Shown piece after piece: positions 59,312-64,000 of a stretch of 64,000 nucleotides of DNA. How positions within the stretch are numbered: the first letter of the stretch is position 1; each line of letters opens with the position of its first letter. The translations under genes were made by a program, and so were the position numbers. The notes beneath the pieces were generated by a model. That model saw only the letters and a list, made by a program, of their open reading frames with translations. It was not told where the DNA came from and made no database searches. The stretch is from Pseudomonas anuradhapurensis. GTDB taxonomy: Bacteria > Pseudomonadota > Gammaproteobacteria > Pseudomonadales > Pseudomonadaceae. Where the stretch lies: NCBI RefSeq assembly GCF_014269225.2, contig NZ_CP077097.1:4661001-4725000 (forward strand), in the 5' to 3' direction.

Positions 59312-59701
59312 ATGCCCCCACGTCGGCACATCGCCTGGATAGCCTGCCTCGCAGTGCTGTTCAACCTGCTGGCCATGCCGCTGTCCTCTGCTGCGCCCAA
59401 GGGCCCGGCCGAACAGCTGCTGTGGGGGGCTTTCTGTTCCAGCATGGCCAACAAGGCCAAGGTCGACGTCCAGGCACTGGCCAAGATCGACCTCGGCCCC
59501 CAAAGCGACGATAGCGCCAGCATGATGAATTGCTGGTGCTGCTCCGGTGCCGCGCCACTGCTGGCCTTGCCCGGCTACCCGCCGCAGCTGCACAACCCGC
59601 CGATACTGCTGGCCGGGCTGCTGCCGCCACCCGCCGACTATCACGCCACGCCGCGCCAACTCTGGCCAGCCCTCAACCCTCGTGCCTCTCCGCTGGCCTG
59701 A
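59312..59701 (+). CDS. DUF2946-type secreted protein (first copy)
   Basis: A 129-residue exported protein. The signal helix is residues 7-27, with processing near SSAA. The mature part has FCSSM and a CWCC motif (MMNCWCCSGAAP) that could bind copper. The C-terminus is proline-rich. DUF2946 proteins lie beside copper genes in pseudomonads; the role is unknown. The ATG at 59312 is followed by a standard signal. PCuAC follows after 47 nt. Confidence 0.72.
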   Translation: MPPRRHIAWIACLAVLFNLLAMPLSSAAPKGPAEQLLWGAFCSSMANKAKVDVQALAKIDLGPQSDDSASMMNCWCCSGAAPLLALPGYPPQLHNPPILLAGLLPPPADYHATPRQLWPALNPRASPLA

Positions 59702-59748
59702 GTTCATCGCCCTGTCTGCCTGAACCTGAACAGAAACGGAGATTCACC

Positions 59749-60234
59749 ATGCTCAAGCACGCCCTCGTCGTGGCCGCCCTGCTGCTGCCCGGCGCCTTTG
59801 CCAATGCCCACGAATACAGTGTGGGCGACCTGCATATCGCCCACCCCTGGTCGCTGCAGCTGCCTCCCAACGCGCCCAACGTCGCGGCGTACTTCGTGGT
59901 TCACAACAATGGCCAGGCCGACGACCGCCTGCTCGGTGTCGACAGCCCGATCACTGACGATGCGCAACTGCACGAACATGCCATGAGCGCCAGCGGCGCC
60001 ATGAAGATGCAGCAGGTCCCCAGCGTGGTGGTGCCGGCCGGCAAGGACCTGACCTTCGCCCCCAGCGCCTACCATGTGATGCTGATGCAGCCCAAGGACC
60101 GCAGCCTGCTCAGCGATGGCAAGCGTTTCCCGCTGACCCTGCACTTCGAGAAGGCCGGCGACATCACCGTTGAAGTGGCTGTGCAGAAGCAGGCGCCAGC
60201 GGACCCGCCGCAAGCCCACGAACACGCGCACTGA
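59749..60234 (+). CDS. Periplasmic copper chaperone of the PCuAC family
   Basis: A 161-residue periplasmic protein. The signal peptide is residues 1-20 (ANAHEYSVG). The copper motif of the family is present: HEHAM..MKM, then SAYHVMLMQPKD (H-x-M). The C-terminal tail ends in a His-rich HEHAH. PCuAC passes Cu(I) to cytochrome oxidase or to other periplasmic proteins. The ATG at 59749 follows CGGAGATTCACC. Confidence 0.9.
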   Translation: MLKHALVVAALLLPGAFANAHEYSVGDLHIAHPWSLQLPPNAPNVAAYFVVHNNGQADDRLLGVDSPITDDAQLHEHAMSASGAMKMQQVPSVVVPAGKDLTFAPSAYHVMLMQPKDRSLLSDGKRFPLTLHFEKAGDITVEVAVQKQAPADPPQAHEHAH

Positions 60235-60256
60235 CACCCGCTGACAGGCACTCGCC

Positions 60257-60688
60257 ATGAGCCTGCCGCGCCACAGCTCCAGCCGTACCACCCGCCCTGA
60301 CCGCAGGCGCGCCGGTGGCGTATGGCTGAGCCTGTTCGCCATGTGGATGATCTTCATCGGCCCGCTGATTTCCCAGTCGATGCCGATGGACCACCCTGCC
60401 GGCATGAGCATGCCGATGGACATGCCGATGGCGGCCGGCCATCAGCATGCTGGCGACACCCATCACGGTCAGGCTGGCGATGGCCAGTTGCATGTGATGT
60501 GGGAAAAGTGCGGTTACTGCAGCCTGTTGTTCAACTGCCCGGCCCTGCCGCAGGCGCTCAGCCCGCTCAGCGCCGACAGCGTCGTTGCCACCACCCACCT
60601 GCTCGCCCCCACGCGCCAGGGTCATGCCCGGCAGGCTGTATTCCCCGGCGCGCGCAGCCGCGCGCCGCCCTTCTCGATCAACGTCTGA
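60257..60688 (+). CDS. DUF2946 protein with Met/His-rich segment (second copy)
   Basis: A 143-residue protein with a basic N-terminus and a single signal/membrane helix (about 22-40). The following stretch SMPMDHPAGMSMPMDMPMAA and HQHAGDTHHG is very rich in Met and His, typical of copper-binding ligands, and a CGYC motif (WEKCGYCSLLFNC) follows. It belongs to DUF2946 by the CGYC..F region. The location 22 nt after PCuAC and 67 nt before the OprC-like receptor points to copper handling. Confidence 0.78.
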   Translation: MSLPRHSSSRTTRPDRRRAGGVWLSLFAMWMIFIGPLISQSMPMDHPAGMSMPMDMPMAAGHQHAGDTHHGQAGDGQLHVMWEKCGYCSLLFNCPALPQALSPLSADSVVATTHLLAPTRQGHARQAVFPGARSRAPPFSINV

Positions 60689-60755
60689 CCGCACATCACT
60701 TTGCACGGAGCCAGGAGGCTTCGTGCTGACTCATGACTGATCGACTGGAATCATT

Positions 60756-62822
60756 ATGTCCGGCTGCACCCCTGTTTTTGCCTGGTCCCTGCGTGGGACC
60801 CTCGCCGCCGTGTGCGGCTCGCTGCTCGCGCCCGTAGCACTGGCCGCCGAACCCGGCCATGAAGGCCATGCCCACGACGCACCTGAGCTGAGCCCGACGG
60901 TAATCACCGCCGTAGCCCCGAGTTCGCCACTGACCGTGGTCACCAACCCGAAAGACCCGCGCCAGCCAGTGCCGGCCAGCGACGGCGCCGACTATCTGAA
61001 AACCATCCCGGGGTTTTCCGCCATCCGCGCCGGCGGTACCAACGGCGACCCGGTATTGCGCGGCATGTTCGGCTCGCGCCTGAACATCCTCACCAATGGC
61101 GGGCTGATGCTGGGCGCCTGCCCGAACCGCATGGACGCACCCACCTCGTACATCTCACCGGAAACCTACGACCGCCTGACCGTGATCAAAGGCCCGCAAA
61201 GTGTAATCTGGGGCCCAGGCGGCTCGGCAGGCACCATCCTCTTCGAGCGCGATCCGGAGCGGTTCGGCAGCCTCGGCAGCCGGGTCAACGCTAGCCTGCT
61301 GGCCGGCTCCAACGGCCGCTTCGACAAGGTACTGGACGCCGCCGCCGGCAACAGCCAGGCCTACGCCCGCTTTGTCGGCAACCAGTCGCGCTCGGATGAC
61401 TACCACGACGGCAGCGACAACACCGTGCCATCCCGCTGGGACAAGTGGAACGGCGATGTCGCCCTCGGATGGACGCCCGACCAGGACACCTTGCTGGAGC
61501 TGACCGCCGGCAAGGGCGACGGCGAAGCCCGCTATGCCGGGCGCGGCATGGACGGCTCGCAGTTCAAGCGCGAAAGCCTGGGGCTGCGTTTTGAAAAATC
61601 CAACCTGGGCGAGGTGCTCGACAAGGTCGAGACACAGGTCTACTACAACTACGCCGATCACGTGATGGACAACTACAGCCTGCGCACACCGTCGGGCGGC
61701 GGCATGATGGGCATGCCGATGGTCAGCAACGTCGACCGCCGCACCCTGGGCGCCCGCGTCAAGGCCACCTGGCGCTGGGCCGACGTGCAGCTGATCGGCG
61801 GCATCGATGCGCAGACCAACGAACATCGCAAACGCGGCGGCATGGGCGTGGACGCGCACAAGGGCCAGGCGTGGACCAAGGACGCCGACTTTCACAACTA
61901 CGGCGCCTTCGGCGAGCTGACCTGGTACGTCTCGGGTGAGGACCGCATGATTACCGGTGCCCGTCTGGATCGCGCCTCGGCTCGCGACTTCCGCGTAAAC
62001 AGCGTCACCAACGGCGATACCCGCGCCGACACCCTGCCCAGCGGTTTTGTCCGCTACGAGCACGACCTGGCAGCCATCCCGGCCACCACGTACGTCGGCC
62101 TTGGCCATGCCCAACGTTTCCCCGACTACTGGGAGCTGTTCTCGCCCAAGCTGGCACCACCCGGTGCGGCCAACGCCTTCGACGGTATCAAGCCAGAGAA
62201 GACCACCCAGCTCGACTTCGGTATCCAGTACCGCACCGAGCGCCTTGAGGCCTGGGCTTCGGGCTATGTCGGGCAGATCCGCGACTACATCCTGTTCGAC
62301 TACCGCAGCGGCATGATGGGCATGAGCACTTCGCAGGCACGGAACATCGACGCCCGCATCATGGGTGGTGAACTGGGAGCGGCCTATCAGCTGACCGACC
62401 ACTGGAAGGCCGACGCCACCCTGGCCTACGCCTGGGGCAAGAACAGCAGTGACGGCACGGCACTGCCGCAGATGCCGCCCCTCGAAAGCCGCCTGGGCCT
62501 GACCTACAGCCGCGATGTGTGGAGCGTTGGGGCACTGTGGCGGCTGGTGGCGGCGCAGAACCGCATCGCCGAGAACCAGGGCAACGTGGTCGGCAAGGAC
62601 TACGACAACAGCGCCGGCTTCGGCGTGTTCTCGCTCAATGGCGCCTACAAGGTCAGCAACCACCTCAAGCTCAGCGCCGGGGTCGACAACCTGTTCGACA
62701 AGACCTACGCCGAGCACCTGAACCTGGCCGGCAACGCCGGGTTCGGCTACCCGGCCACCGACCCACAACCGGTGAACGAGCCAGGCCGGACGTTCTGGAC
62801 CAAGGTCGATTTCAGCTTCTGA
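60756..62822 (+). CDS. oprC: TonB-dependent copper receptor, OprC type
   Basis: A 688-residue outer-membrane receptor with a signal peptide (about 1-30), a plug domain (about 45-165; DYLKTIPGFSAIRAGGTNGDPVLRGMFG, VIKGPQSVIWGPGG), and a beta-barrel ending in WTKVDFSF. The OprC copper site is conserved: Cys122 and Met126 in CPNRM, His302 and Met304 in HVM. The spacing between Cys and His is 180, the same as Cys143-His323 of P. aeruginosa OprC. The mature N-terminus has HEGHAHDAPE. The ATG at 60756 starts 67 nt after the DUF2946 gene. Confidence 0.93.
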   Translation: MSGCTPVFAWSLRGTLAAVCGSLLAPVALAAEPGHEGHAHDAPELSPTVITAVAPSSPLTVVTNPKDPRQPVPASDGADYLKTIPGFSAIRAGGTNGDPVLRGMFGSRLNILTNGGLMLGACPNRMDAPTSYISPETYDRLTVIKGPQSVIWGPGGSAGTILFERDPERFGSLGSRVNASLLAGSNGRFDKVLDAAAGNSQAYARFVGNQSRSDDYHDGSDNTVPSRWDKWNGDVALGWTPDQDTLLELTAGKGDGEARYAGRGMDGSQFKRESLGLRFEKSNLGEVLDKVETQVYYNYADHVMDNYSLRTPSGGGMMGMPMVSNVDRRTLGARVKATWRWADVQLIGGIDAQTNEHRKRGGMGVDAHKGQAWTKDADFHNYGAFGELTWYVSGEDRMITGARLDRASARDFRVNSVTNGDTRADTLPSGFVRYEHDLAAIPATTYVGLGHAQRFPDYWELFSPKLAPPGAANAFDGIKPEKTTQLDFGIQYRTERLEAWASGYVGQIRDYILFDYRSGMMGMSTSQARNIDARIMGGELGAAYQLTDHWKADATLAYAWGKNSSDGTALPQMPPLESRLGLTYSRDVWSVGALWRLVAAQNRIAENQGNVVGKDYDNSAGFGVFSLNGAYKVSNHLKLSAGVDNLFDKTYAEHLNLAGNAGFGYPATDPQPVNEPGRTFWTKVDFSF

Positions 62823-62832
62823 CAACAACCGC

Positions 62833-62855
62833 GGGCGCAACCTGGTGTTGCGCCC
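62833..62855 (+). terminator. Hairpin after oprC
   Basis: GGGCGCAAC (62833-62841), loop CTGGT, GTTGCGCCC (62847-62855), then TTTGGT. A perfect 9-bp stem with a short T run, 22 nt before the next start; likely an attenuator. Confidence 0.5.
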
Positions 62856-62877
62856 TTTGGTAAAACTGGAGGTTCCC

Positions 62878-64000
62878 ATGAGAGGAACACGCATCAATTT
62901 CTACAACCTGGCCTGGCGTTGGCACTTCTATGCCGGGCTGTTCGTGGCCCCGTTCATGATCCTGCTGGCGGTTACCGGGATCATCTACCTGTTCAAGCCG
63001 CAACTCGACCCGCTGCTGTACCGCGACCTGATGGTGGTCGAAGCCGGCCATCATCGACAGGGCGCCGACTCGCTGCTGGCCGAAGTGCGCCAGGCCTATC
63101 CCAAGGGCCACGTCGGCCAGTACCTGCCGCCGCTGAACGCCGAGCGCAGCGCGCAGTTCGTGGTGCATGACGGTGGGCGTGAACTGAACGTGTTCGTCGA
63201 CCCTTACAGCGGCAGGATTCTCGGCGAGCAGGACGGCAAGCAGAACCTGCAGGCCATTGCCCGCGCCCTGCATGGTGAATTGATGGTCGGCACGCTCGGC
63301 GACCGCCTGGTGGAGCTGGCTGCGGGCTGGGGCATCGTACTGGTGGTGTCAGGCCTGTATCTGTGGTGGCCACGCGGGCGCAACGGCGCCGGCGTACTGT
63401 GGCCACGGCTATCGGCGCGCGGCCGCCTGTTATGGCGCGACCTGCATGCAGTGACGGGCTTCTGGGGCTCGGCCTTGCTGTTGCTGATGCTGCTCAGCGG
63501 CATGACCTGGACCGGCCTGTGGGGCAAGCAATACGCCGATCTGTGGAACCGCTTTCCGGCGGCCATGTGGAACGACGTACCCAAGTCGGACCAGCAGGCG
63601 GGTGAATTGAACAATGCGCACCGCCAGACCGTGCCCTGGGCGGTGGAGAACACGCCAATGCCGCAGTCCGGTGCGCACGCCGAACACGCCGGGCATCACA
63701 TGATGTCGGAGCGGCCCGCCGCTCCGCAGGTGAGCGTGCAACAGGTCGAGGACATCGCCAGCGCGCGCCAGGTCGAACCGGGCTACAGCATCACCCTGCC
63801 GACCACGGCCGACGGTGTGTTCACCATCGCGGTGTTCGCCGACGACCCCCGCAACGACGCCACCCTGCATGTTGACCAGTACACCGGCAAGGTCCTGGCC
63901 GACGTGCGCTGGCAGGACTACAGCACGGTAGCGCGGGCCACGGAGCTTGGGGTGATGCTGCATGAAGGCAAGATGTTCGGGGCGCTGAACCAGGTCATCA
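62878..64000 (+). CDS. PepSY-associated membrane protein (3' end outside window)
   Basis: Partial; 374 residues are visible. The N-terminus (NFYNLAWRWHFYAGLFVAPFMILLAVTGIIYLFKPQ) and further helices at about 145-165 and 190-210 with HAVTGFWGSALLLLMLLSGM are the PepSY_TM (PiuB/ FoxB-type) pattern, a family that includes inner-membrane metal-chelate reductases. A His/Met-rich periplasmic insert (MPQSGAHAEHAGHHMMSE, about 261-278) fits copper. The ATG at 62878 follows TGGAGG. It presumably acts on copper delivered via the receptor. Confidence 0.85.
   Translation, partial: MRGTRINFYNLAWRWHFYAGLFVAPFMILLAVTGIIYLFKPQLDPLLYRDLMVVEAGHHRQGADSLLAEVRQAYPKGHVGQYLPPLNAERSAQFVVHDGGRELNVFVDPYSGRILGEQDGKQNLQAIARALHGELMVGTLGDRLVELAAGWGIVLVVSGLYLWWPRGRNGAGVLWPRLSARGRLLWRDLHAVTGFWGSALLLLMLLSGMTWTGLWGKQYADLWNRFPAAMWNDVPKSDQQAGELNNAHRQTVPWAVENTPMPQSGAHAEHAGHHMMSERPAAPQVSVQQVEDIASARQVEPGYSITLPTTADGVFTIAVFADDPRNDATLHVDQYTGKVLADVRWQDYSTVARATELGVMLHEGKMFGALNQVI

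Overview
The window reads as chromosomal DNA of a fluorescent pseudomonad of the Pseudomonas putida group. It is GC-rich and densely packed. Proteins and gene order match the Pseudomonas core genome (amn, aidB-like, ladS, thiDE, hemL; ybeZYX-lnt; leuS-lptE-holA; lipAB-dacA-rlpA-mltB-rodA-mrdA-rlmH-rsfS-nadD-proA; dusB-fis-purHD-retS; a cob cluster; a copper locus). Many intergenic gaps carry paired palindromic repeats of the P. putida REP type. I see no phage, integron, insertion sequence, CRISPR array, rRNA or tRNA gene.

Layout. 1-9 kb: rluE (cut by the window edge), amn, an AidB-like acyl-CoA dehydrogenase, a LadS-type 7TMR-DISM histidine kinase without a receiver domain, then thiD-thiE-hemL. 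9-15 kb: a Sel1-repeat secreted protein, a DUF1820 protein, and the ybeZ-ybeY-ybeX-lnt operon without miaB at its head. 14-24 kb: a YdcF-like protein, a small unknown gene, leuS-lptE-holA, arfA with a terminator hairpin inside its reading frame, an SltB3-like lytic transglycosylase and ldcA. 23-34.6 kb: a long minus-strand block for lipoylation (lipB, lipA), peptidoglycan and cell shape (dacA, rlpA, mltB, rodA, mrdA), ribosome maturation (rlmH, rsfS), NAD (nadD) and proline (proA). 34.8-41.6 kb: an AAG-type DNA glycosylase, a DedA-PAP2 fusion, lrgAB with a LON-domain protein, a MaoC/NodN hydratase, prmA and a zinc-ribbon DUF3426 protein. 41.8-50 kb: dusB-fis, purH, purD, retS and a MarC-family protein. 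50-57.6 kb: divergent cobalamin operons, cobG-cobH-cobI-(cbiG/cobJ fusion) on minus and cobL-cbiD-cobK on plus. 57.8-59.2 kb: nfeD-qmcA type membrane pair. 59.3-64 kb: a copper locus with DUF2946, PCuAC chaperone, a second DUF2946, an OprC-type TonB receptor and a PepSY membrane protein cut by the window edge.

How it fits together. Most of the window is housekeeping. Two themes stand out. First, both classical modulators of GacS (LadS and RetS) lie about 40 kb apart; the LadS here lacks the receiver of its P. aeruginosa counterpart, and the retS leader has a strong hairpin with a GGA loop plus a second GGA at the ribosome-binding site, as in RsmA/CsrA targets. Second, several RNA-level control elements are readable: the arfA non-stop hairpin, a folded purD leader with two competing anti-SD segments, and the fis terminator. 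The cobalamin set mixes oxygen-dependent enzymes (CobG, CobJ) with CbiD and a CbiG-like domain. The copper locus is a plausible complete outer-to-inner-membrane copper handling unit.
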